Assembly (NCBI RefSeq): GCF_000972845.2
Contig: NC_040022.1
Span: 11,705,711 to 11,769,710, forward strand
DNA from: Larimichthys crocea
Taxonomy: Eukaryota; Chordata; Actinopteri; Sciaenidae
Reading direction: 5' to 3'
Length of the DNA stretch: 64,000 nucleotides
Made by a program: the position numbers and the translations under genes. Numbering within the stretch: position 1 is the stretch's first letter; each line of letters starts with the position of its first letter. This document shows positions 22,328 through 32,385 of the stretch, one piece after another. The notes under the pieces are model-generated. The model did no database searches, was not told the origin of the DNA, and saw only the letters and a program-made list of their open reading frames with translations.

Positions 22328-23145
22328 TGTAACGACGGGCTCGCCGTTACCCCCATACGCATGCACATATTGTAAGAAGGACGCATAGTAGATGTGTAGA
22401 AAGAACGTTTATTGGGTAATCATATTCAGGTGTGCATTTCCAGCGGGGGCGGAGACACATGGCACGGGACGCGGGGCCAGTCCGCCTCGTAGTCGCCCGC
22501 TGCTCAACCGTCTGAACACACAAAACACAGACACACAGACTAAATACACGAGTATGAAGACTCGTTAAAAGTATATTGTGGATTGAGCTAGGGCGTAACA
22601 ACGCAAAGGTAAACTTACCACAACCTTGCGCTCTGCTCTTCACATGGGGGTCACGTCAAAACAGGTCTCCCCCCGGGGAACGTGGCCCTTATGTATGTTC
22701 TGGAGGACAGCAGTAAGTGGGAAGTGGGAGTAGGGGAGTTGTGTGGGGTTATGTAAATAGGTTCATGTTTGTAATTCATGTGTATGTATTGTTGGTGTTT
22801 TAGAATGGTATATGGGTTTGTAAATAGGTGTATATTGTATATATTGTACTTTGTATTTATGTAAATATTTATGGTTTTATATATGTGGTAAATATGTAAA
22901 ACACCTATCAATGGTTTGAATTAATTAGTCATGTGATTAAGGGGAAATGGATAAAAGGGACGAGAAATGTTTTGTTGGTTGTAGCGAGTTGTGGAGTTTG
23001 ATTGGAAGGGAGATTGGTTTGGGATTGTGAGGATATTACATTATTATCGTAAAGTTTTGATATGTTATGTGGGAATAAACACACATACATTACCACCGGG
23101 AAATCATCTCGTGTTTTGCCTCCGGACCGCTCGGGCAAGCTGACA
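22328..23145 (+). repeat. 5' LTR of gmr1-like Ty3/Gypsy element
   Basis: Starts TGTAACGACGGGCTCGCC, the same start that follows a purine tract at 28465, and ends ...CTGACA two bases before a primer site. An AATAAA lies near 23076. Length is 818 bp. The first 270 bp match 28465-28729 and the remainder matches 24514-25037. Confidence 0.85.
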
Positions 23146-23147
23146 AG

Positions 23148-23165
23148 TGGTGTCAGGAGTGGGAT
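23148..23165 (+). promoter_or_regulatory. Primer binding site, tRNA-Leu type
   Basis: TGGTGTCAGGAGTGGGAT directly follows the LTR (two-base spacer) and is complementary to the CCA end of eukaryotic tRNA-Leu (...CCCACTCCTGACACCA). A second, slightly altered site follows the internal LTR at 25040. Confidence 0.75.
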
Positions 23166-23214
23166 TCAAACCTTAGAGCTATCAGAAGTTACAGTCTGAT
23201 TAGCCTGGAACAAC

Positions 23215-24139
23215 ATGAAGAGAGGTGCAAAGAGAACAGAGCACCACGAGGAGCCTGATGATGGGGTGCCAGGTGATGCTGCCGACAGCGAGGGCAACGG
23301 CAGCCAGCAATCCTGATAAACTGGAGGAGCTGACAGTCCTGGTCGTCTCACAGGCATCCAGAGATGAACGGATGGACAAAGAGACGACACGCCAGGAACA
23401 GAGGTGGAGAGGCCTGTAGCACCAATTCACCCAGATCCAGGCACAAGTGAGAGAGCTGAGAGAGGCCTATGAGAACAGACTTGAGCATGGGCAAGAAGAT
23501 GGCAGCGATGGGGAAGACCCTGGGCTGGGAATGAGTCAAGCCAGCCGGCAGGTGGAGCCACCTCCACCACCACCACCACCACAGAGATCGCCGCACAGAC
23601 ACAGGGACCCGAAGCTGATACCCCTCGGCCCTGAGGATGACATCGAGCATTACCTCACGACATTCGAGAGAATGGCTACTGTCTGCCGTTGGCCAAAAGA
23701 AGAGTGGGCCATCCAGCTTGTCCCACTGCTCACAGGTAAGGCAGGTAGTGGCCTAGGGTCTCATGGATTTGATAGATACAGAGGACTATGACAAGTCAAG
23801 GAGTGTAATCCTGGCAAAAATATGAAATTACGGCAGACACCTACAGACGACGGTTCCGGTCACTGGACATTAATCAGGGAGAAACCCCTCGAGAGCTGTA
23901 TGTGCGACTGAAGGACCTTTTCAACAGAAATGGGTCAGGACGAAACCTCCACAGTAAAGACCATTTTCTGAGATGCTAGTTGTGGAGCAGTTTCTGAGGA
24001 TGGTGAGCCCAGACCTGGAGGTCTGGATCCGTGAACGGGACCCGAAGACGGCAGAGGAAGCCGCCCGGCTGGCGGAGATCTTCATGTCAGCCAAACACAG
24101 AGAGCAGCAGAGGTTTCGGCTCCGGCTAACAGCTACACT
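23215..24139 (+). pseudogene. Gypsy gag with SCAN-like domain, frameshifted
   Basis: ATG at 23215 opens MKRGAKRTEHHEEP. After a frame change the gag continues with NPDKLEELTVLV, a coiled linker, and a proline run near 23570. The SCAN-like capsid domain follows: DDIEHYLTTFERMA, WAIQLVPLLTGKA, LDINQGETPRELYVRL, VEQFLRM, and PKTAEEAARLAEIF. This is the retroviral-capsid-derived fold seen in SCAN proteins and gmr1-like gag. At least four frame changes occur. No zinc knuckle follows; the next recognisable sequence is septin. Confidence 0.8.
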
Positions 24140-24505
24140 ATGGCGTCAACTGAGATAGCGAGGCGAAGCGGGTGAAGGCGCTCGTGCTGTCCCTCTGGCA
24201 GGCCATGTCGGCTTTTGACAGCATGCCTTGACCAGCTGGTCAACAATCGTCACCACAGCTTCTGCTTTAACAATCCTCTGGTTGGTGAGACGGGTCGGGG
24301 GAAGTCCACCCTGATGGACACTTTGTTCAATACCAAGTTTGAGGGCGAGCCCACCCAGCACAACCAGCCAGGAGTCACGCTCAAGTCGAACACCTATGAA
24401 CTCCAGGAGAGTAACGTGCGCCGCAACTCACAGTCCTCAACACTGTGGGCCTTTGGAGACCAATCAATAAAGAAGACAGCTACAAGTCTATCGTGGAGTT
24501 CATTG
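24140..24505 (+). pseudogene. Septin-6-like cDNA, 5' part, inside the retroelement
   Basis: Starts exactly at an ATG reading MASTEIAR. After one-base indels it reads PLAGHVGF, the P-loop [34 protein letters not shown] and INKEDSYK...VEF. This is the N-terminus and G1 region of the SEPT6/8/11 group and best fits septin 6. Septins are filament-forming GTPases of the cortex and cytokinesis ring. There are no introns, so it comes from mRNA. The P-loop has Arg where septins usually carry Leu or Ile. The copy begins about 25 bases after gag and stops mid-domain where an LTR fragment begins. Confidence 0.85.
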
Positions 24506-24507
24506 TA

Positions 24508-24531
24508 GGTTGTGGTAAACTTACCACAACC
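24508..24531. repeat. 24-bp near-perfect palindrome at the septin/LTR junction
   Basis: GGTTGTGGTAA and TTACCACAACC are exact inverted arms around two bases. The right arm belongs to the LTR (compare 22609-22626); the left arm is not present there. It marks the exact junction. Confidence 0.85.
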
Positions 24532-25037
24532 TGCTGCTCTGTCTTCACATGGGGTCACGTCAAAACAGGTCCCCGGGGAACGTGGCCCTTATGTATGGTT
24601 CTGGAGGACAGCAGTAAGTGGGAGTGGGAGAAGGGGAGTTTGTGTGGGGTTATGTAAATAGGTTCATGTTTTGTATATTCATGTGTATGTATTTGTTGGT
24701 GTTTATTAATGGTATAGGGGTTTGTAAATAGGTGTTTATATTGTATATTGTATTTTGTAAATATTTATGGTTTATTAATATATGTGTAATATGTACACCT
24801 ATCAATGTTTGACTAATTAGTCCTGGATGCTCGGAATGGCTAAACGGGACGGAGAAACCTGTTTGGTTGGTGTTTGCGTTGTGGAGTTTTGTCTTGGAGG
24901 AGTCTGGTTATTGGCTTGTGCGGAGTTTTCTCCTTCTTGTTGTAGTGTTTGCTTTGTATGTGTGGAATAGACACACATCATTCCACCTGGAGAAGCATTC
25001 TCGTGTTTTGCCTCCGGACCCGCTCGGGCAAGCTGCA
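24514..25037 (+). repeat. Internal truncated LTR
   Basis: Matches 22609-23145, the 3' two-thirds of the 5' LTR, with many small indels, and ends CTGCA before a second primer site. The first third is missing, which is the third present at 28465-28729. Confidence 0.9.
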
Positions 25038-25070
25038 AGTGGTGTCCAGGAGTGGGATTCAAACTTAGAG

Positions 25071-27651
25071 CAACATGTCCAAAGTCCGGCCCGGGGGCCA
25101 AATGCGGCCCGTGGTCAAATTTCATCCGGCCCTCGGCCTCTGTCATAAAATCAGTAACGTCTGGCCCGCACGTTGTGTGCACTTGCGCACGCGCGCAGCT
25201 TGGGCAGCATTTCTTGTACCAGCATATGAAGCAGCTTGCACACTAAATGCTGTTCCTCATTTACCCACTGTAGGGCAGCAAAGTGACCCTTTGCCGCAAT
25301 GGTTCAAAAATGGTGACAATCAACAAAAAAGGAAAGTTGACTGCGAGGGTCGACGCTTCAAGGATGGATGGAAATTGACTTTTTCTTTACTGAAGTACGC
25401 AACAACTGTGTCTGCCTCATTTGCAAAGAGACAGTGGCTGTTTTTAAAGAGTATAATGTCAAGCGACATTACCAAAAGCTAACACGCTGCCATGTACGAC
25501 AAGATTACAGGGAAGGAACGCAGCGAGAAATTGAAGCAGCTTGAAGCTAGTTTAATCTCACAGCAGCAGTATTTTGCAAGAGCCCGAGAGTCAAATGAGA
25601 ACGCCACAAAAGGCTAGTTACGAGTGCAGGCTGAGCGAAAAGCATTCCAAACCTTTCACTGAGGGTGAATTCATCAAAGACTGCGTGATGACTATGTGTG
25701 AAGAAAATCTGTCCTGAGAAGCAGCAAGAGTTTGCCAAAGTCCCTGTCTGGCACGAACACTGTGGCACGCAGAATTGAAGAAGTGTCATCAGACATCAAA
25801 AGACAATTAGAGACAAAGGAAGGGAGTTTGACTTTTTTTCCGCTGGCTTGCGACGAGAGCACAAGACGCCTCGGACACTGCCAATTACTAATTTTTTTGA
25901 GGGGAGTGGACAATGAATGAACGTTACTGAAGAACTACTTGACCTCAGGAGCCTGAAAAGTCCAAACAAGAGGAACAGACTATTCTCTTCTGTTTGCGCT
26001 GCCGTGGAGACATGCAACTCCGTGGAATAAAATTTCTGGGATTATTACGGATGCGCACCATCCATGACTGGCGAACGAAGTGGATTAGCAACACTAATAA
26101 GTAACAAAGTAAGTGAAAAAGGGGGGTAACGCTGTAAAACGTCCATTGCATCATTCATCAGCAAGTTTTATGTGCAAACCATCTCCAATACGAACATGTT
26201 TATGAAACCAGTGAAAAAACGATTAACTTTATCCGCTCCAGAGCGCTATGCCACCGTCAGTTTCAACTGTTTCTAACGAGATCATGCGGAATATGGAGAT
26301 GTTTCTATCACAACTGACGTGCGATGGCTCAGTCGAGGTTCTGCACTGTCGCGCTTTTACTCGCTTAGGCAGCAAATCGGTGAGTTTTTGGCTGAAAAGG
26401 GACAACCTAGTGCAAGAACTAATGACCCTGTGTGGCTGCCGATTTGGGTTTCTAGGTGATATTACAAAGCAACCTCAATGGCCCTCAACACCAGTCTCCA
26501 GGGACCAAGACGCAGTCATAAGCCAACTATATTCACACATCAAAGCCTTTGGAACCAAAAGCTGAAACTGTTTGAAAGACACCTGTCGCAGTCCCACCCA
26601 ATACGGCACACTTTTCAGCACTGCAAGAAATCATGACCAGATTCCCACAGAGCAATGTCAGTGGCGCAAATGTAGGAGGTACGCATCAGATATTTCATCT
26701 CTGGCTGAAGAGTTCAGACAACGCTTTCAGGATTTTGCAGCTATCGAGAAGGAGATCGCTTTTTTCCTCACTTTTTCCGTGGACCCGATGACGTTCCAGA
26801 CCATTTGCAGCTGGAGCTCATTGAGCTGCAGTGTGACGCCGAGAGCCGCAGTCCGGCACCAGCAGCTTTCTCTCGCCAACTTTTACCCGACAGCTGGATA
26901 AGGACAGGTTTCGAGAGATCGAGAGTTTGCAAGAAAATGCTAAGCTTGTGTTTGGGTCGACGTATTTGTGTTGAGAAGACATGCTCGGTTATGAACTTAA
27001 TAAGAGCCGGGTGAGGACACGGTTAACGGACTCTCCTGCGAGACAACCTGTCGCATCAATACCACTGCCTTTGAGCCAGACCTGGCCTTTGTGCTGCAGT
27101 CCAGATCTCAGTATCACCCGTCACATTAATGCAGCCAAGTCATTTGTCATTTAACATAAGTCTCTGAATTAATTTTTGTTAAGATCAGTCAACAAGTTTG
27201 TCCCAGTTTCACTCCAGAATAAACTTTAAAATTCAATCAACATTATATTTACTGATATGTCATATTTCAAATGAGCCCTGCCTGTGGAATGTCTATTGCG
27301 CTCGGTTCTTTCTGTTATTTTATTCAAAGTTCTGTGAACATTGAACAGCCATGGTGATATATTTCACAAATATAATTTGCACTCAATACTACAATTACTT
27401 CTGTTTAAGAAAAAAAGTTAAGTGAATATTCAATTGCATGTGATATGCATGTTTCAAATGAACCAAAACACATGCTTAAGATTGTGTGAAATTGAAAATA
27501 AAAAGGCAAATGTGAAACACGAATGGCTTGCTAAAATTTGTTTAAATATATTGTTGTTCTATGTAAAGAACGTCAGCCAAGGTCGGCCCCCCCAACATTG
27601 TGACCCCACATCAAATCTGGCCGCCCTTTGCAAAAAGTTTGGACACCCCTG
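25071..27651 (+). mobile_element. hAT transposon copy 2, full length
   Basis: Same family as 6342-10331, in reverse orientation, from CAACATGTCCAAAG to TTTGGACACCCCTG. It is flanked by ACTTAGAG (25063-25070) and CCTTAGAG (27652-27659). The empty target CCTTAGAG stands once in the first retroelement leader at 23171-23178, proving insertion into the second leader. It lacks the Harbinger insertion. Confidence 0.93.
25310..27129 (+). pseudogene. hAT transposase of copy 2, heavily frameshifted
   Basis: Runs from ATG 25310 to TAA 27127-27129 and matches the copy-1 transposase along its length: RFKDGWK, the BED-like finger, LACDEST, MTGERSGLATLISNK, LYSHIKAFGTK, LSLANFY. It changes frame at least ten times, nearly always by a single base. 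Copy 1 changes only about three times. The high indel rate matches the rest of the 23-33 kb stretch and suggests sequence error as well as decay. Confidence 0.85.
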
Positions 27652-27659
27652 CCTTAGAG

Positions 27660-27943
27660 GCTAGCAGAAGTTACAGTCTGATTAGCCTGGACAACAGGAA
27701 GAGAGGTGCAAGAAACAGAGCACCACGAGGAGCTGACGATGGAGTGCCAGGTGATGCTGCCGACCAGCGAGGGGCCACGGCAGCCAGCAATCCTGATAAA
27801 CTGGAGGAGCTGACCAGTCCTGGTTAAGATCTCTGGTCGCTCCAACAGCATCCAGAGATGAACGGATGGACAAAGAGATGACACGCCAGGAACAGAAGTG
27901 GAGAGCCTGCAGCACCAATTACCCAGATCCGGCACAAGTGAGA
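27660..27943 (+). pseudogene. Gypsy gag, 5' part of the second copy
   Basis: Continues the leader after the hAT: GAAGTTACAGTCTGATTAGC, then the gag start, NPDKLEELT, RDERMDKE and CAGCACCAATT, equivalent to 23178-23450. It ends within AAGTGAG and jumps into septin sequence. The gag and septin sides share GAGACCA-like bases at the join. Confidence 0.75.
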
Positions 27944-27944
27944 C

Positions 27945-28280
27945 CACATCAATAAAGAAGACAGCTACAAGTCTAATCGTGGAGTTCATTGACAGCAAGG
28001 TCCAAATAATTCCATCATCGCCAGCTCCGACGCCATCTCCAAAGCGAGCTGGCCAAATTCAAAATCAACCAGCGAGCTGGTCAGCAACGGCGTGCAATAT
28101 ATCAGTTCCCCACTGATGAAAAGTCCGTGGCGGAAATCAACTCCACCATGAACAGCCTTTGCCATTTGCCGTGGTAAGGAAGCACAAGAGGAAGTGTAAG
28201 ATTGGGAACAAGATGGTCAAGGCCGGCAGTACCCTGGGGGACGGGTGCAGGTTGAAAATGAGAATCACGTGACTGTCGTC
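27945..28280 (+). pseudogene. Septin-6-like cDNA, 3' part, with internal deletion
   Basis: Repeats the last 45 bases of the first septin piece (INKEDSYK...VEFID). It then skips about 55 codons to SKV.IIP, continuing through ISK.ELAKFKI, ELVSNGVQYI-like, TDEKSVAEINSTMNS, KIGNKMVKA and VENENH, where it ends. These are the G3-G4 region and the start of the septin unique element. Frame errors are frequent. Coding past the GTPase domain, including the C-terminal coiled coil, is absent. The 3' join is to retroviral RNase H sequence. Confidence 0.8.
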
Positions 28281-28285
28281 AATTG

Positions 28286-28433
28286 CAAATGGCTCAATCG
28301 GATGAAAGGACCCAATACACGTCTCACAGGGTGGTACCTGTCCCTGCAGCCCTACAACTTTGCGGTGCAGTACCGGGCAGGGAAGGAACAACCTGGTGGC
28401 GGACTGTCTCTCTCCAGGGTCCATGAAGACTGA
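28286..28433 (+). pseudogene. Gypsy RNase H C-terminal end
   Basis: Reads KWLNRMK, then RLTGWYLSLQPYNFAVQYR and AGKEQ...GLSRVHED with a stop at 28431-28433. This is the 'WLN ... RWxLxLQ.Y.F.v.yr.GkxN..AD.LSR' tail of Ty3/Gypsy RNase H, where the final catalytic Asp region has been blurred by an indel. No integrase follows; the purine tract is 15 bases further on. Confidence 0.85.
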
Positions 28434-28447
28434 GTACTGGACTCTTC

Positions 28448-28464
28448 GGAGAGGGGGGAAGGAA
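28448..28464 (+). promoter_or_regulatory. Polypurine tract
   Basis: GGAGAGGGGGGAAGGAA immediately precedes the TG of the 3' LTR, the plus-strand primer position. Confidence 0.9.
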
Positions 28465-28729
28465 TGTAACGACGGGCTCGCCATTACCCCCATATGCATG
28501 CACATATTGTAAGAAGGACGCATAGGAGATGTGTAGAAAGAACGTTTATTGGGTAATCATATTCAGGTGTGCATTTCCAGCGGGGGCGGAGACACATGGC
28601 ACGGGACCGGGGCCAGTCCGCTCGTAGTCGCCCGCGTGCTCAACCGTCGGAACACCAAACACAGACACACAGACTAAATACACGAGTATGAAGACTCGTT
28701 AAAGTATATTGTGGATTGAGCTAGGGCGC
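28465..28729 (+). repeat. 3' LTR, truncated
   Basis: Matches 22328-22595 from TGTAACGACGG to GAGCTAGGGCG, then changes into IS630-like transposase sequence. The missing part is exactly the part represented at 24514-25037. Confidence 0.9.
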
Positions 28730-29240
28730 GGTGGAAACATTACCATGTGCAGCCATCAGTCAAAAAGTGTTGTTCACCATCATGCAACTCTGGGCCCATA
28801 CAACACTGCAAACATTCTTACATTCCTGGACACCCTGCATGACATATTCACTCTCGTTCAGAGACCAGAGCCGACAGATATGTCATCATATGGGACAATG
28901 TTTAGTTTCCACTCGCTGTTCTGGTCCGCAACTGGGTTTAAACCGATCACCCGGAATCATTGTGTCTACCTCCCCCCTTACTCGCCATTCCTAAATCCCA
29001 TTGAAGAGTTTTTCTCTCTGCTTGGCGCTGGAAGGTTTATGACCGTCACCCCCCATCAGCGCATAGCCCTTCTACAGGCAATGGAGGAGGCATGCGGAGA
29101 CATTGACCAGGTGTCATGTCAGGCCTGGATACGACACTCAAGGAGTGTCTTCCATTGCTAGATGCCTAGCAATGGAAGACATTGCATGTGATAGGGACGA
29201 GATTTTGTGGCCAGACCCAGTAAGAAGACAAGACTGATTT
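28709..29240 (+). pseudogene. IS630/Tc1-like DDE transposase, C-terminal half
   Basis: Blocks GGNITMC, HHATLGPYNTANILTFLD, a displaced IWDN stretch (second catalytic Asp, out of frame), YLPPYSPFLNPIEEFF (third catalytic acid) and ALLQAMEEACGDI identify a DDE_3-superfamily transposase. This is the type annotated in fish as an 'IS630-like' or eukaryotic ISSoR-like element. Two compensating shifts disrupt the middle. The N-terminal helix-turn-helix and first Asp are missing because the frame begins inside LTR sequence. The element continues to its right terminus at 29702. Confidence 0.75.
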
Positions 29241-29679
29241 TTTTCCCTCAATGATTGTCGTTTTATGTTTTTTTTTTTTTTTTGGTGCCGTGACCGGCAA
29301 AACAACTTTATGTTTACGTATTTGGATGTGTGTAAATAAATATCCATTTACTTTGACCCCTGTGTGTTTACTGTAAAAGGTAACGAAAACCGATAGGCCC
29401 GCAACACAGGATAAGAGAGCCCAAATGATTGTTCATTGTTCTGTCAGTGTGCAGTCGGCTGCGTTTGTGTGCTGACTGATATATGAGTTTGTGTGCACAG
29501 GTCGGATCAAAAATAACTTTTTAAAAGAGTGGGTGAACATTTAGCAAAAAGTGCTTATGCAACGTACAAAACATCCTTTTTGCAAAGTGATCTACGGTGT
29601 GTTTGCTATTTGGGTGAAAGGTTTTGGCGGGATTTGTGTGTAGAGTTTTTGCCAGAAAAGCCAAAAGTTGCAAAAATTG

Positions 29680-29702
29680 CGTCTTAGCTATCAGAAAAAC
29701 TG
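29680..29702 (-). repeat. Right terminal inverted repeat of the IS630-like element
   Basis: The complement reads CAGTTTTTCTGATAGCTAAG, with TA at 29703-29704. It pairs with 21150-21180. Confidence 0.7.
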
Positions 29703-29715
29703 TATGACACGCGCG

Positions 29716-29945
29716 CACCATGGAAAGGGGAAAATCATCACACGTATGCCGGCTAAGTCAGGAATCAACAGTCCCCCTGCGATGTTTCGCCCCTACAGGC
29801 AACTAACGCAAGGTCACAGGCCAGCTGGGCCTTTCATATCTCCGGTAATATCTTCTGCGGTAATGGTCTATTTTTATTCGCTAAGAGGCTAAAAGGTCAT
29901 TAAAGAGCATTATATTATCCTTGTCCAGAAATGGGCAGAGAACCC
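29716..29945. repeat. hAT-end block A, copy 1
   Basis: Contains AGTCAGGAATCAACAGTCCC, GGTAATATCTTC and ...GCAGAGAACCCTG. Related blocks stand at 32165-32385 and 32720-32940, differing by many single-base indels. Confidence 0.85.
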
Positions 29946-30870
29946 TGGTTTTGGTTGTTTTCATGGTACGCTGGTGGGGAGTATCAGATTGTAGTGGACA
30001 TTTTAAAAGGCGCGGGGTCCCGTAACTGAACTAATACGGAAACGCAACATTTAATTTATATAAGGACAATTATTTTATGGGATGGATGCCAACTCTACTC
30101 AGATCGGTCAAACCTCCACAGACAGCCTGAAATTAGTTCACCTTGTGAACGTCAAACTTATCTGTTCACGTTAGTACAAATACAAACTTCCACTTTATAG
30201 TGAAATTGTTATTTTATTTTTCCTGTAATGCAGCAATATGCTTCCGTAATAATGGGCTTTTGCTGCTGCTTCCGTAACATGTAATCCTGAGAGAAAGACA
30301 GCAGCCGCTGAGATGTGTTTTATAAATAATTAATAAAGAGGCCTCAATATGCGACTAATAGGACTAAGAGCACACAGTGAAATGGTGGAGTATTTGTACA
30401 ATTAATATAAAGTGTTAGCCAATTTTTATAGCCCATAAGGTTTTTGGCTGGTTTGGGTTGTTTCAATGGTACGCTGGTGGAGTATCGGATGTAGTGGACA
30501 TCCTTAAAAGGCGCGGGTCCCGTACTGAACTAATACAGGACGCAACATTTAATTTAATAAAGGACAATTACGTATTTTATGGGATGGATGCCAACTCTAC
30601 TCGGATCGGTCAAACCTCCACAGACAGCCTGAAATTATTTCACCTTGTAACGTCAAACTTATCATGTTTCACGTTATTACAACCATACAACTTTCCCTTT
30701 ATTAACGTGATAATTTTATTATTTATTTCCTGAATGGCAAGCAATATGCTTCCGTAATAATGGGCTTTTGCTGCGGCTTCGTAACGATGTGAATCCTGAG
30801 AGGAAGACAAGCAGCCCCTGCAGATGTGTTTTATAATAATTAATAAAGAGTCAATATGCTACTCAGAGAT
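29946..30870. repeat. About 507-bp block B in tandem (1.8 copies)
   Basis: The unit from TTGTTTTCATGGTACGCTGG to ATAAGGTTTTTGGCTGGTTT occurs at 29946-30451 and again at 30452-30870 (truncated). A third partial copy is at 31322-31646. Copies differ mainly by one-base indels in short homopolymers. No protein family recognised. Confidence 0.85.
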
Positions 30871-31321
30871 TAAATTGGGCCGGAGCCCTCCGGAGCTGAG
30901 CTCCCTCTGCTTCAGAGTTTATAATAATCATGGGGCGTAAGCTACCATTACACAACTTTTTAAAATCATTAGTTTTGACCTCCACTCTTTTACTGTGTCA
31001 AAAATCAGCAGGCTACATCAGTCTGTTCACTCATCGCTGTTTCCAGAGCGCTGTGTCAGAGCTTCATTCGACAAGGTCACAGAAACATAAAATGTCAGTT
31101 TGAAATAGTTCAGTTAACTAACTGTTAAGAAGACGCTAACCCGGAGGTCAGCAGACCATATAGCATTAGACAGACAAAAGAAAGGCAGAAGACAGAGATC
31201 TAAATCCTACTTGGAAAGTTGTGAATTAATTGTAATGACTGGCAACTGCTGATATTTGGTATGATGTTGTGACATGTAAGAAAGTTTAGCAAACAATGAT
31301 ATTTGATGATGTAGATTATTT
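30871..31321. other. Stretch without recognised genes
   Basis: Single-copy sequence between B blocks, with no coding or transposon signature. Confidence 0.4.
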
Positions 31322-31646
31322 ATTTCACCTAGTAACGTCAAACTTATCACGTTTCACGTTATTACAACATACAAACTTTCCACTTTATAACGTGATAAGT
31401 TTATTTTATTTTTTCTTAGGCAGCAATATGCTTTCCGTAATAATGGGCTTTGCTGCTGCTTCCGTAACGATGTGAATCCGTGGAGGAAGACAGCAGCCGC
31501 TGCAGATGTGTGTTTTAATAATAATTAAAGAAAGGTCATTGCTACTAATATGGATGCTAATGAGCACACAGTTATTGATTGATATTTGTACCTTTATATA
31601 AAGTGTTAGCCATATTTTTATAGCCCATAAGGTTTTGGCTGGTTTT

Positions 31647-32385
31647 CAGGGTCTCCGCGGATCCTTAAAAAGTCTTATTTTAAAAATGTGTCTTAAAAAG
31701 TCTTAAGAGCAGGTATTCACCATTTTCGAAGTATGGCATTAAATTTCAAGGTAGGTATTATTTTTCTCCCAGGTAGCCTATGGTTAATAAACAAAACATA
31801 TGCTGCTTGATTTTTTCTCTGCGCTAACGTGATTACCTTAGCCAGCGTTGTTTGTTATCGATGCTGAAAACTCTAGAGCCGGTTGTTTGTCCTAATAGCA
31901 CTGGGATCACAACCGCAGGGGGCGTGTGTGTCGCTTTAGCCATGAAATGTGAACGACGAAGAAGTGGTTTGGAATAAGAAGCAACGTTTCAACCTCTCTG
32001 GCATACATGAAAGAACCGAGATGGGGAAATGCAATTCAGCACAAGTGGCTCGAGGAGCCGAAAAATACAATAGTGTGGCTAACAAAACAGCGGCGGAATA
32101 TGATGCGGCGATGTAAATAGTCGATAAGACATCCAAGTTTGGGAACAATGGGCTGTGTGCCCTTGACCGCATATGAAAGGGGAAAAGCACACACGCTATG
32201 CTGCAGTCAGGAATCAACAGTCCCCCTGCGAATGTTCGCCACTACAGGCACTAACGCAAGTGCAAGGCCAGCGTGCCTTTCATATCTCGTAATATCTCGC
32301 GGTAATGGTCTTATTTTTTATTCTCAAAGGTCTTAAAAGGGTCGTAAAAAGCATTATATCCTTGCAGAAATGTGCAGAGACCCTG
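31647..32385. mobile_element. Non-autonomous hAT-like element (739 bp)
   Basis: Starts CAGGGTCTCCGCGG and ends with the complement of CAGGGTCTCTGCAC. The AAAGTCTTA-type subterminal repeats (31670-31710 and 32320-32350) are typical of a fish hAT family. It interrupts block B at GGCTGGTTTT. The two flanks do not share an 8-bp duplication, as if the right flank had been exchanged. No transposase was recognised inside, although 31935-32120 looks partly coding. Confidence 0.6.

Larger units (their letters stand above)
22328..28729 (+). mobile_element. Composite gmr1-like Ty3/Gypsy retroelement carrying septin sequence
   Basis: Order along the plus strand: LTR, primer site, gag, septin 5' part, truncated LTR, primer site, gag 5' part (split by a hAT), septin 3' part, RNase H end, purine tract, truncated LTR. 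Protease, integrase and most of the reverse transcriptase are absent. RNase H directly before the purine tract fits gmr1-type Gypsy elements, in which the integrase lies upstream of RT. The locus reads either as two tandem, differently deleted copies of one gag-septin-RNaseH element or as one copy duplicated by misassembly. Single-base indels against repeats are very frequent from 23 to 33 kb. Confidence 0.7.

Noticed and set aside
31935..32120. Possible transposase coding remnant inside the non-autonomous hAT
   Set aside because: Short, frame-broken and without a diagnostic motif.
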